Origin: Gracilaria caudata
Lineage: Eukaryota; Rhodophyta; Florideophyceae; Gracilariales; Gracilariaceae
Assembly (NCBI GenBank): GCA_030374735.1
Contig: JASCIV010000180.1
Span: 620-34,309, forward strand
Direction of reading: 5' to 3'
Length of the DNA stretch: 33,690 nucleotides
The translations under genes and the position numbers were made by a program. A model generated the notes under the pieces. It saw nothing but the letters and a program-made list of their open reading frames with translations. It had not been told where the DNA came from and ran no database searches. Of the stretch, positions 1 through 10,519 are shown piece by piece. How positions within the stretch are numbered: position 1 is the stretch's first letter; each line of letters opens with the position of its first letter.

Positions 1-1490
1 CTACCGCCCAGCTACCTCGACAGAGGACGAGATATCGAACTTCTCGGTGTGTTGTGGGTTTTCCAATTGCACTACATTTTTCTTTTGTCATTCGTTGAAG
101 CTATCTCGCGAATTTCCTCTGGTGGACGTTGCACGTTGCCTCACTGAGTCTTCGCACCTTCCGCTCTACGCGTTTTAATTTCTTGTAAGAAGAACCTTAT
201 ACAAACATCGCGGCTACCAATCATCATCAACTAGTCGCATTTACAGTCTCCAGCGCTTTTGGTGAACGTCAAGCAGGGGCTTATACCTCGGACTTACCTT
301 ATTGATCTGCAGAGGCTCGGTTACTAGACTGCTCTCGCACAGAGCAAGATTTCTTGTGGTGCTTCCGGTCTTTTCTGTTGTACTACACTAACATGACCAA
401 TCAGCAAAACAAATCGTCATATAGGGAGAAAGTAAACCGCCCAGCCTACACAGATTTCATGAGAAAAGATTGAGTCATTCCCTAATACATTCATTTTCTC
501 TACACGCGACTTCGCCACTATAGAAAGAATTTTAAAATGCAGCGTCTGCAACAATTTAACCAAACCTAAGTAACGAGAAGCGGCCATAATCAGAAATAAG
601 TTTTGCAACAAGATGGAATTTTAGTTTTCTAAACTCTAAGCATTTCTTAACACCAAAAAGTGTTGAAACTAAAGCTATATATTTTTATTAAATGTTGGCT
701 TTCTAAGGTTTTAAGTTGCTAAATGTGGTAGCTAAAAGATCACTAAAATATTTTAGTTTGATTTACACTTCAAACTTTAGTTTTTTATTATGGCTTTTGG
801 CTGAAGAATTAAAATAGTAAATTAAAATTAAAAAAGTTTTTAATTGGTGTTTCTTTTTTTGGACCTACAATTTTTGGCCGCTGTAACTATTTGGCATTCT
901 TAAGTAAATTGTTTAGAAAGTCCCGACGAAGTCGTTCGAATTGGACTGCAAGAGGATGGTTCCAATCAAAATCAGAAAGCGCCCGCCAAAAATTTTATAA
1001 TGCCAGTTCTTTCAATGATTAGTTAGACCAATCAAAATGCACTAATCTCCTACGGCAACAAGGCATCAGTGACAATGATAGGTACGGAGCTTTGGACTGT
1101 TGCCAGGTGGCCACTTAAATAAAGAAAACCAATTATTGCATGGCAGCCAATGAAAACGTGGCACTTGTTCTCATCACGAGCTGCAGATTGGCTCGTTTGC
1201 ATCAACGAGAGCTCCTTATGTATGTACACTTCGACCCCTTGTAATAGACTACGCAGTGTGTGGAACACCTGAGTTTCTCTGTGCTTCATGGTTCTGTATT
1301 CCGGGAGCTGAAAGACCTTGAAGTTCACATGCACCCAGAAGATCCCGTTACTTAAATGGACACTAAGAACGTTGCGCACCTGAGACTCATCCCCTTATGC
1401 CTTTTTGAAACATCTGTGTGAAACCTGTAGCCTCCGGTCGTTCATCACGCCTCTATCCCAAAGCCTCTCACGTCGTTTCATACAACCTCC
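1..1490. other. Intergenic, no supported gene
   Basis: About 1.5 kb with no convincing coding region. Roughly 600-860 is strongly AT-rich. Two reading frames are open from the window edge for 48-58 codons, but neither resembles a known protein. 958-1076 resembles a second stretch at 9683-9784 (see that entry). No clear TATA box precedes the gene that starts at 1491. Confidence 0.6.
958..1076 (+). repeat. Diverged dispersed repeat, copy A
   Basis: Shares ordered blocks with 9683-9784: a GGTTCCAATC block, a GACCAATCA block, and a CGGCAACAAGGC block followed by CAG-GACAA. Spacing is similar but the copies are well diverged. It may be an old dispersed repeat or short non-autonomous element. The match was made by eye. 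Confidence 0.35.
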
Positions 1491-3387
1491 ATGCATCGGA
1501 CGCTTTGGGTGCTTAGTGCCATTCTATCCGTCTCCGCAGCCGTCGAAATTGCCAATGCTTTGACCGGGACTTCGCTTCGCTGTTGCGTCGTACACGAGCC
1601 TCCAATTGCCTTCCTCGATGAGAAGGAGTATGTCAACGTGAGTTCCCCTATATCCACTGATCTTTTTATGCAGTGCGGCGTATACCGACCTCATGCCATA
1701 CTAACGAAGCATCCTCACTACTTTTGAGTATCTATCCAGGGTGGAATCAGTGGCGTGGTTGCCGAGTACTTGAGAGAAATGCAGGCTCTTCTCGGTTGGA
1801 ACTGCTCAGAAGTGACGCCGTACCAGTATGGTAGCGGCACAACTGCCTTCAACAACTTCATTGACATGATGGAGAACTGCGCAGTCAATGGTACTACCAG
1901 AATTGACGACCAATGCCAATGCGACATTGGCATTAGTGGTTGGCTCCCCACTGCAGGTCGATACGACCGCGTTGACCTGTTGCCACCTTTCGCTCAAGAC
2001 GGGTTTCGGGTAATCTTCGATATATCGGTTTCCAACACATCTATCAACAGCCTGTTCTTCCTCACTACATTTGACGTGGCATCATGGGCTTGCATTTTCT
2101 CTATAATCTTGCTTTTTACTATATGCAAACTTCTCGACCATCGCTTTGCACCGTTTGTATCACAACGGCACCCGCAAGCAAGTGACTCGTACCTTTCGCG
2201 TCTTTTCCGAGGTATTCAGAACAAGCCTCTGCTGTATCGGTTTCCACGGGCCTTCTTGAGTGTGTGTAAGTTCTGAATACAGAGCCATGTTTCGTCGCAA
2301 ACCTGAGCCGATGAGCTGACGTACACCCATGTGAACCTTGTTTTGCGACATGCAGTTAAGGCCATGATCACTCAGTCGGACTCAGATCAAGGAAAACGAA
2401 ACTCGACACCTCATCGTTCAATTCTGAACCTCGTTGTAGGCATCTGCGGGCTTTTTCTGGTCTTGGCTTATGAAGCCAGTATGACGTACGTTCTGGGCCT
2501 TCGATCAGAAAGTTTGAAGTGAAAGATATTGTCTGACATGAGCGACTTGTGTGAATCGTTAACAGAGCCTCGCTTGTCCAAGAACAGATCACGTCGGAAT
2601 TTCGATCAGTGGAGGACTTTAGGAGCTGCCGCATTCCACCAGAAGTAGTGTGTATTCCTGACGGGGGAGCGATTGACACCTACTGGAATCATTCGATTGC
2701 GGCGGGCAAGTAAGTGCATCACGTCACACTGGCAAAGCGCTGAGAATGCGAAGTAGCTAACGAGAGGCTTATTTTCACCGTTTTGCGAGCAGTGAGTGTC
2801 ACAAGGGAAGGTCGCCCCGCCGAGGTTCATTAGCGGACAGTTACGAAGACGCGATAAGGGGCTTATGCCGATACGGAATCTTACTGGATTCGACGGCGAG
2901 GTTAGCCGTTAACGGTCTCTATTGCGGGCGATTTCTACTGAGCGACAATCTGCTAACCAGTGGATTATCTCTCGTGCTGCCCAAGGGATCGAATTTGACA
3001 CGCGCCATGAGCATCGCCACTCTCAAGATAACGGAAGAACTATCACCTCCAAGTGTCGAGCGATACTTCCGCAACATTGACAAGTGTAATGTAGAGACGA
3101 GCTCCATCCTGCCTCTTAGGAAACTGGTGTTGTTCTTCGTGCTTGCCTTCTCGTGCTGCGGTGCGTACATCCTTGCGATGATCCTGAAGAATATGCTTCG
3201 GAGAGACAGGTCGGCAAAAAGACAAAGTGCCCCCAAGCTTGTGGAAGAGTCTTTGAGCCGGGAGTACACGATTCTGAAGCTCGGCAATCTAGCGAGAAGT
3301 TTATCATATCTCAGCGATGACCGAAGCGCGTTGGGAGACGTTTCCACGCAACAGAAGCGACGCGAGGTTCATGACTGGTTACTTTGA
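1491..3387 (+). CDS. Ionotropic glutamate receptor-like channel subunit (5 exons)
   Basis: Predicted ligand-gated cation channel subunit in a cell membrane. Exons 1491-1637, 1740-2265, 2356-2485, 2566-2709 and 2793-3387 join through GT-AG introns of 102, 90, 80 and 83 nt into a 513-codon frame. A signal peptide (about 1-24) is followed by a two-lobed ligand-binding domain. Lobe 1 carries the family-type segment WLPTAGRYDRVDLLPPF, whose Arg (about R123) aligns with the ligand-binding Arg. M1 is at about 165-181, followed by a pore-loop-like segment, then M3 with YEASMTASLVQ in place of the animal SYTANLAAF motif. Lobe 2 includes LVLPKGSNLTRAMS, and M4 includes LVLFFVLAFSCCGAYI. There is no amino-terminal domain, so it is much shorter than animal or plant receptors (about 900 residues). 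Splice sites are inferred from sequence only. The family call is strong; ligand and ion selectivity are unknown. Confidence 0.85.
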
Positions 3388-4493
3388 ACGTCTACGCTGG
3401 CATCACGCTGGATACATGTGATTCTTACGATGTTGCGCGCATATAGCCTGCAACGACTGTGACCGATAGGTATCAAAACGCTGCTACACGAATGAAGACA
3501 CAGCAAAGAAACCTTGCAGCGTGACACCAGTTGGTCGGAGCAACAGGCCATGGAAAAAAGCCCAAGAGTCACGTAGGGAACGGAAGCGCTCGCTCAGAAA
3601 GCGACGCTATAGAAATCATGTACGGGACACGTGATGAGACGCAGCCAAGCCAATGTCAGGAAGTGGCAAGACGCCTTCCTCGGCGATGGCACTATTGCCA
3701 TCATGGCAATGCCATGTAACTTCTCGAGTGCTACTTTGTGAAGCGATGTTACACGAGCCGTGATGGGATGCACCCATTGAATTGGGGGGGTTGGCTGCTA
3801 AAATGTTCCGCGGTGTTGGGGGCGAGCACAACTCCATTCCGGATCCGTGAGTTCAAAGTACATGTATAACATAGACGGGTAAACGGGAAAGAGTTATCTA
3901 GAGCGTTCCGATTTGGTTCTAACGACGTCATTTCCGGAATGAAGTGCCCCCGTGGCAGCCACTAGGGGACTGGACGAACTTCGTGCTACGTGTACAAGAA
4001 TGTGAGAAATGAACATTTCAACTTAGAGCAAAAGTTTTTAATATTCTTTTTCGGAATTTCGAGAATCCTCTCACCAACGCACAAGTGTACATCTGCCAAC
4101 ATTTCAATACATTTCAAGGATTTCGGGAGGATTCTCTGTAAGTCGCGTAGCTGTTCGAAGGTGGAAAACAACCCTCGCACGCGAAAGTTGTGATCAGGCC
4201 AGCATGGCTTCGTGTTTACGCATGCGCACATCCTTCCTGTGGTGATCTGCGTTTTAGAACGCTACCCCAAGAACCACAGTGCTACATGTCCGGTGTAGAC
4301 CGATGGCAGTAGCAGCTGGCAGGTTATATGACAATGTGTTTAACTTCTTTGAAGCAAATCAAATCTTCAACACTAACACGAGCTGATTTTTGACTATCCG
4401 AGTCCAATTTGGATGGCCCAATTTGTAAAGGGCCCAAACGCATTAAAAGTGGAACAAATACAACGGGGTTAAACAACGAGACCCATCGCCTTG
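3388..4493. other. Intergenic, no supported gene
   Basis: 1.1 kb between the receptor-like gene and the tRNA gene. Open frames here are short, without recognisable motifs or good start contexts. A small imperfect hairpin based on ATGGCA/TGCCAT repeats lies around 3685-3716. I see nothing else. Confidence 0.6.
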
Positions 4494-4566
4494 GCCGCTA
4501 TCGCTCAGTTGGTAGAGCGCTTGACTAGTAATCAAGAGGTCTCGAGTTCAAATCTCGGTGGTGGCT
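4494..4566 (+). tRNA. tRNA-Thr (anticodon AGT), intronless
   Basis: A full cloverleaf folds in 73 nt. Acceptor GCCGCTA pairs with TGGTGGC (with G-U pairs), D stem GCTC/GAGC, anticodon stem CTTGA/TCAAG around loop CTAGTAA, and T stem TCGAG/CTCGG around TTCAAAT. Anticodon AGT reads threonine ACU, with A34 presumably edited to inosine as in other eukaryotes. A-box and B-box sequences are present. CCA is not encoded, as expected for a nuclear gene, and a T-run follows 25 nt downstream. Confidence 0.95.
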
Positions 4567-4590
4567 GCCGTTGACCTTACGAGTATATGC

Positions 4591-4595
4591 TTTTT
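4591..4595 (+). terminator. RNA polymerase III terminator of tRNA-Thr
   Basis: Run of five T residues 25 nt after the tRNA 3' end, the usual Pol III stop signal. Confidence 0.7.
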
Positions 4596-5084
4596 GTGCA
4601 ATGTGTCCAGCCCACACTGATCCCTAATCGCTCTAAGTCCCCTGCTTTCTCTGTCTGATGGTGTTGGAAGTATTTTGTTTACGAGCTACTAGTATTAATA
4701 TTATGTTCTATTCGGATAGATTCGATTGGTTTGTTTGCAAATCTCTCTTCTCTAAGAATGCTCACCAAGGATCCACAGGTGAAGGATCAGAATTAGAATT
4801 ATTCGGAAAAGCCGGCTGATTCCACTTTTTCACAACTTCAGGTGACAAACATGATGTTGTACTACTGACAGCTGTTCATCGCCTCCGAAATACTCGTCTT
4901 GACTTTCTTCTCATAAATATCTGACTTCCGCGTCGGAGGAAGCTTTTTCCGCGAGAAATGTCCCACTTCACCGGATTCATTAAAAGCCACGCTGATCGGC
5001 TGAAGCCAAATTGAAGATACACGTCCAGTATTTTTGTGTCTCTCAGCATTACTTTCTTCATGACATTTCCTTACCAGGATTCCC

Positions 5085-6585
5085 TCCTAGATGTTGTATA
5101 CGAAGGCGAAGAAGGCATTTTCACTGGCTGGGCTGCTGTTCCAACGACAGGAATTATAGGAATTCTGTCTTTTGTCAGATATTATGGGTAGTTGCCAACT
5201 ATGGTGTCATCCCCAGTCTCTTCTTTGGGAATACAAAAAAATATTTTCTTTGAAAGACTTGCTGTTCCGTCGACATTCTTCATAGTCATGAAGTCGAATC
5301 TTCTTCTCCAAGATACGTCCAAAACCGTCTAAGATACCCGTGGCTGGTGTCGCCTTCTGACCGTGACTCATTACCCTGGCTGGCGCTATCATGAACTTCG
5401 TCACGTCATATTCGTCAATTGCTTCATATACCTTGATGCCCTTAAACATGGCTTGTCCCCTTGTAACTCCCATCAGAGCCACCAGCATCTGAGTTGGTGG
5501 AAGATCCTCAACCACCACCATTGGATCCTCTCCTGTATCGGCAAAATGGATCAATTACGATCATTGAACCCCAGCTTTTGCTTCATGTACTCTAGTTCAA
5601 CCTGTAGTACACTACAGTTTCCCTAGGCGACCTGCCACATGCTTTCGAAGGATATCGAATGGCTCATTATCGAGGGTACGGCCATCGTTTTGGGGCGTAG
5701 CGAAAGTTTCTTTGGTGAAATTTGCATTCTGTCCTCATAATAGGATTTTGGTTTCTCAATCTTAAGAGTCCGAGATCCCCCCGGAAACTCAGAAGTCGCC
5801 CTAGAATACTCCAATGCAGAATTCCATTCACTTGTATCTCTCTCTTTGATATCCAGGATAAACATGTGATTCCGGATATCGCCATCCACATCTCGGGTTG
5901 AGAAGTATCCAAAATCTGAGTATAGTCTGCATACCTGCGCATGTAAATAACACTGCCCGTGACGAGAATCGTCACGGGCAGTGTTATGATCAATCCAGTC
6001 CAACTTTCGCTGTGGAAGCCCTCAATTGCATACGGGATTCCTCGGAGGTTTGTGGATGTTAGAGAGAGATGAATATCTGAAGCTCAGTCTGGTACTACTG
6101 CTGTAACGTCATTTGCTTTGAGTACCTCCTATGATGTCCTAGCCATGAAGTTAGCGTTCAATAAAGACTGGATAACATGTTTTCCTTGGGGATCTGAATC
6201 GAAATCCCGGCAATCGGACAACTTATTTGCACTCATGTCGTTTCTTCCATTGTATGCATGTTTGGAACAAAGTGTTTCGCTTAGGGGGGTTCTCCATTAT
6301 TTTTAAATCACGCGGAAGGGGTCCAAAATAGATGTTAACAGCGGCGATTGCAAGAATCGAAGTAATGCCGTCAGCAGAGAAGCCAATTAAATCCGTAATG
6401 TAGACGTCCCACTGAGAAACTGAGAAGTTTCCAGCTTTCTTTTCTTTATCCCATGCGTTCAAGGCTTCAAAGAGAAAATCCATACCCCCTGCAGAATATG
6501 TACCCCAGGTGGCAGCTCCTGCAAGACACAAGCCAATTTCAGATGCCGGTACACCTCCGCTACCATGAAAATGAGATTCTATCAC
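5085..6585 (-). pseudogene. Patatin-like phospholipase pseudogene
   Basis: Remains of a patatin-type lipid acyl hydrolase, read in order on the minus strand but in several frames. 6585-6223 gives the oxyanion-loop segment EIGLCLAGAATWGTYSAGG and the nucleophile elbow as GFSAD, where functional proteins have GxSxG. The frame then shifts. From 6236 the next block has in-frame TAG (6131-6129) and TGA (6086-6084) stops, then the family-type TNLRGIPYAI segment. Another shift gives ALEYSRATSEFPGG (about 5830-5780), and a further one gives NDGRTLDNEPFD, the catalytic Asp-Gly region (about 5695-5650). 5554-5207 holds the C-terminal GILDGFGRILEKK...HDY...RRN block, and about 5165-5120 holds PIIPVVGTA. 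Several frameshifts, at least two internal stops and a damaged nucleophile motif make it non-functional. An open stretch at 5061-4876 may be its extreme C-terminus. The family is common in bacteria, so ancient transfer is possible but not shown. Confidence 0.8.
5947..5987. repeat. Perfect 19-bp palindrome with 3-nt loop
   Basis: Arms 5947-5965 and 5969-5987 are exact reverse complements separated by GAA. The core is CACTGCCCGTGACGA. It lies inside the patatin pseudogene, in a part that does not match the family, so it looks like an insertion or local inverted duplication. It is not near a gene end, so a terminator role is unlikely. Confidence 0.9.
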
Positions 6586-8450
6586 TGAACAGACTTTCTT
6601 CTTTTTGCCTGAGTTTTGTGGGAGTGTAGACTAGGCGAGTAAAGAATACAAAGCTTTTGAGAGCACGGCCAACTTAAGTTTACAACTTCTTGGTATGATC
6701 AGAGCGCGATTCAGATTTATGTGCTGATGAACGGAATATTTTCCTACGATGGCTAGTTTCATCGAACGTCTCTGTTTGTCACAGGAGTTATGTGTTGTAA
6801 CCGCTCTTTGCAATGGCGCCCATTAAACTGGAACTGAAACTAAAACGTCCGAAACAAAAAGGAGCCATAAGATTGTCAGGAACACTTGGAATGGTGTCTA
6901 TGTACCTATGTAGATATTTGTCGAGTAATCTCAGTAGGACCTCTGGAGGAAATGCATTCCGTTTGGCGGATATCGATGTCTCTCAACAAATCAGGCATTA
7001 TCAACAGCACTTATAGGGAGTTTTCGGAGAATTACACGGACAGCTTAACCGGCCTTAATACCGCGCCGTATGCGAAAGAGATACATGAAGTTTGAGTGCC
7101 CCTTGGGATGAGTCATATACCTAGGTTTAAACGGAAACGAAAAAGTTCGTTACAATTCCTTACGGCAAACAAAAAATCATGGGTGCTGATGATCTAGAAA
7201 GGCATTAGAAGCGGACCCATCAACTTAACGGTAGATTCTTGTCTATATAGGGAATTGTACTGCTCTTTGTAAAGGTGTGAAGTCACTGAACACTTTTTGT
7301 GCATTTCGTCCGTTCTACACAAAGAGTTGGCGTCTGCACCGAGATCTTTCTCTCAGCTATTGATCATGAGGTCAGCTGAATTGTTGTATATATTCCAAGA
7401 CAATGATAACTCGAGGAGATGCTTCGTATTGTTCCAGTTCTAAGGGACAGAATGCCTTTGAACTCAAAATACACAAACTTGTAGGAAGAAGTCAAGCCAT
7501 CTAATGTAACAAGTCTCCAGTAATCAAATGAACAACAATACTAGTATCATCCATCACTCCCATCCTCAATTAAGTGAAACACCTACGCGAACGTCGACAT
7601 TATGAGTCTAAAACTTCGACATCTCGTAGGTCTTGTCATTCTCTCCCGCGTCTCCTTAAGCCGGGCCAACTTCTACATCTCTTGCTTCAGATCTTTGTTC
7701 ATGGTGCCCCATGGTTTATCTTGTGCCCAGGCATTTGCTCCTTGACAATGAGATTCAACAAGTACTCTTGTTATCTCACCACCCCCAACTCGAGTCAGCT
7801 GTATTGTCTCACCATGAAACATTTTGTCTTTCACATTAAACGTTAACATTGATCAGCGATGGGCGCTTCGGCTCAATGATGATTCTTAATGATGATTCGA
7901 TAGCAATTGTTCGACAGACGCAGCTTCGAACCACAAATCATCTTGCCATCAACAAGGCTTGCGTCACAGAATTGTTTTCTGCATGACATCGCCGAAGAAG
8001 CTCGTGCCAATCTTCGGCGAAATCTCGATTTTTCTTCTGCAGAAAATGCGAATATGCGCTTGCATACATTTCGTTTGATATCTTGGATGTAAATAGGCTT
8101 CAAAAACTTCCAACAAGAGCCCAAACTGCCACACATGCAAGTTATCATAGCTCTGCTCGTTGAAACCTATCGCAAGTATTGTGGATGCAACTGTTGCCTT
8201 CGTGTTTTGGAGATCAAATAATCCTCGACAACATGTTTCTGATAATCTTAAATCTAGCAGACTGCTAACTTCAATACGTTAATGTGAACATAACCTAATG
8301 ATAAGAGTGGTTTGCAGAAATCTTAGACACAATGATGATAATGCAAAAAAGCAATGCACGAATCAAATAGAATGTGGGGTACAAACGCCACCTAATGACC
8401 ACAGCAGTTTTTGCCATACCAAAAATTAGCGTGTGAATGCATGGCCCCTC
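6586..8450. other. Intergenic, no supported gene
   Basis: About 1.9 kb. Open stretches at 7574-7846 (+) and 8148-7873 (-) have no recognisable domain and no good start context. They could be worn gene relics, but I cannot identify a family. Confidence 0.5.
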
Positions 8451-8457
8451 TATATAT
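8451..8457 (+). promoter_or_regulatory. Candidate TATA box for the 8578 gene
   Basis: TATATAT about 127 bp before the ATG at 8578. Its position is reasonable for a core promoter with a leader of roughly 95 nt. Confidence 0.4.
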
Positions 8458-8577
8458 ACTGACTCTTCATCATTAAGAGTTGAGCGATCCACAAGCCGTA
8501 CAAAGAGCTTTCATTTCTCTATACCGTAGAGAAAAGGAAGAAGCACTCCCGTTCAGGACTGAGAACAGTTTGCCGGG

Positions 8578-9345
8578 ATGACAGTCTCAAGCATTTCTTT
8601 GACCATAATGATCACGATTTGGCTGCAGCTGTGTGCAGCTTGTCCAAGATATAAGACGATGGTACTGACGGACAAATCGAGGTCGGCATCCGGACTGCAA
8701 GCTATAGTGGAAGAGTTCCGTGACACTCTGGGAGGTATCGACAACGGTAATGACGCAGGCCCTCTTGAAGACGGACAACGATCGATCAATTGGGACGCAC
8801 CGATAGTGCCATTCAACATGCCGAACGATTTCTTCAATTCACAGGTAACGCGTGGAGCTGTGTTTCAGACCAAACGGAACGAATTTGCTGTCTCAAATCC
8901 AGCAGAGGGTCCTCCAGATGATGATCGTTTCTCATCGCTGTTGCCGGAATCAGTTTCAAGTCAGTTTCGAAGGTTTTCTTTGGAGAGGCTATTTACGCCT
9001 GTGCAGTCAAATGAGTTCACTACGTGGTTTCAGATACCCGCGGGGACGGACAGTGCGGTGGTGAGCGGGTTTGGGGCAGTGTTTACTGATGTGGACAAAG
9101 AGAATACAACTGTGATGAAGTTTTATGATGTAGATGGGTGCCTAATTGAGACGGTGTATGTTCCCGCCCAGAACGCGGGCCTTAGCTTCGGTGGGGCGAT
9201 TGTAGTGGAAGCTTACACGAAGAAGCCTATATCTGTTATTGCGCGGGTTGATATCACGCTGGGTGATATTGCGATAGCAGATGCGTACTCAAAGTCGGGA
9301 GATGTGGTGGTCGCGGATGATTTCATCTACGGCGAGCCCGTCTAG
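8578..9345 (+). CDS. Secreted protein of a bacterial-type uncharacterised family
   Basis: 255 residues in one exon. The N-terminus (1-22, hydrophobic, ending LCAACP) is a probable signal peptide. The mature part follows a layout I recall from uncharacterised secreted bacterial proteins: FRDTLGGIDNGNDAGP (47-62) with SINWDAP just after, NDFFN and RGAVF (83-96), RLFTP (137-141), VSGFGAVFTDVD (162-173), an acidic strand with DVDG, and a terminal VVVADDFIYGEP (243-254). The predicted fold is beta-rich. The biochemical role is unknown and there is no catalytic motif. AATAAA at 9405-9410, 60 nt after the stop, is a possible polyadenylation signal. The bacterial resemblance suggests horizontal transfer, but this rests on memory of the family and needs a search. 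Confidence 0.8.
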   Translation: MTVSSISLTIMITIWLQLCAACPRYKTMVLTDKSRSASGLQAIVEEFRDTLGGIDNGNDAGPLEDGQRSINWDAPIVPFNMPNDFFNSQVTRGAVFQTKRNEFAVSNPAEGPPDDDRFSSLLPESVSSQFRRFSLERLFTPVQSNEFTTWFQIPAGTDSAVVSGFGAVFTDVDKENTTVMKFYDVDGCLIETVYVPAQNAGLSFGGAIVVEAYTKKPISVIARVDITLGDIAIADAYSKSGDVVVADDFIYGEPV

Positions 9346-9682
9346 AGCGACATTATTCATTACGCAGAAAAGCCCACACGGGATGAAGGGCGCATTTGCA
9401 CACGAATAAAAATGATTCAACGCTTGCTTAATGCATACACCAAAATGAACAGGGCAATCCAATCCAATCCAAGCGTCTTGTTAGGCTGACACAATGCTGA
9501 CGCCACGAAGGCGACGTGCAGAGGTATAATTGGTGCACAAGGTCCAGAACCGAAAGTAGCCGTCACCCATGTCAGGCTTCGAAAAAATTGTGAGATTATT
9601 AGTTTTCTGCAAGTGTTGAATTTGGATTGGACCGCTGGCTTTGTGGAGTCAAATCCGACGAAGATGAATCCCAGCTTGAAGC

Positions 9683-9784
9683 GGTTCCAATCCAAACACA
9701 ATTTTTCTCTTGGTCCGTTGGACCAATCATTACGTACAAAGGAAATACCATCCTCTGACGGCAACAAGGCCGTCAGGGACAACG
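9683..9784 (+). repeat. Diverged dispersed repeat, copy B
   Basis: Partner of 958-1076, with the same ordered blocks. This copy contains a short hairpin, CTGACGGC and GCCGTCAG around AACAAG, which is partly lost in copy A. Confidence 0.35.
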
Positions 9785-9886
9785 TTTGGACTCAGGATGC
9801 TCGTCTTGTTTCTCGAAGCTCTTGGAAGAGTCGAAGCTATCATACGATGATCGCGAAGATGCTGTACGGCACTGAAGTGTACCTCT

Positions 9887-9925
9887 GTACGAAGGTAACC
9901 GGCTTAAAACGGCTAACCTTCGTAC
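9887..9925. repeat. Imperfect hairpin
   Basis: GTACGAAGGT (9887-9896) and ACCTTCGTAC (9916-9925) are exact inverted arms. The stem can extend inward through AACCG/CGGCT with a bulge and a mismatch. The TACGAAGGTA motif recurs inverted near 10330. Confidence 0.6.
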
Positions 9926-10373
9926 CAAGGTGCACACCCTGCCGACGTGTATCTGAAGTCTACACCGCGGACGGATTCAGCGTAAGAAAAAGCTGTTTGG
10001 GGGAGTAAGTTGTTGACAAGCTGTGAGCGGTCATACAGCACAGCTGGCGAATTCACCCTGTCGACGCGCGTAGCATAATTTAGATAATATCTGGAGCGTA
10101 TCTTGGACGTCTTGTTCCGCCACGCGACGTGCAAGGTCCGCAGTGGATGGCGCTGTCCTGATCATTCGAGATGTTTCGGATCGGGCGCATGAGGACCTTA
10201 CGGCTCGTCGCGGCCGGCGTGATTTGGAGTGATGCTTCCTATCTAATGTTGCGAAGGGTAGGGAAAACCATTGGCACTTTGATCTGCAGTTGAAACCAGA
10301 TCTGAAGCACCGCTATGCTGATGTACGGTACCTTCGTAGCACCAGCAGACTGGAGGCTCAACTCGAGCTCGCC

Positions 10374-10428
10374 AAGGTATTGCACGAGACCTGCCCTCGG
10401 CCCGAGGGCAGGTCTCGTGCAATACCTT
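10374..10428. repeat. Perfect 27-bp palindrome with 1-nt spacer
   Basis: Arms 10374-10400 and 10402-10428 are exact reverse complements with only C10401 between them. The outer bases no longer pair. So long an uninterrupted palindrome can form a cruciform or a long RNA hairpin. No gene end adjoins it. Confidence 0.92.
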
Positions 10429-10472
10429 CGGAATACAGTTGGCGCGCATAAAAGCCAAACCGCACCAGCCAA

Positions 10473-10519
10473 TTTCCTCGCGTGAACACTGTAGGCCCTA
10501 CAGTGTTCGCGCGAGGAAA
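10473..10519. repeat. Near-perfect 23-bp palindrome with 1-nt spacer
   Basis: Arms 10473-10495 and 10497-10519 are inverted with one mismatch (a G-T type pair) and a single C between them. It lies 45 bp from the 27-bp palindrome, which it resembles in design but not in sequence. Confidence 0.88.

Noticed and set aside
1..147. Open plus-strand frame from the window edge with a hydrophobic stretch
   Set aside because: 48 codons only, another frame is equally open, and no family resemblance; chance is likely.
9417..10008. Open frames of about 120-130 codons on both strands
   Set aside because: They overlap on opposite strands, lie in repeat and hairpin sequence, and show no domain.
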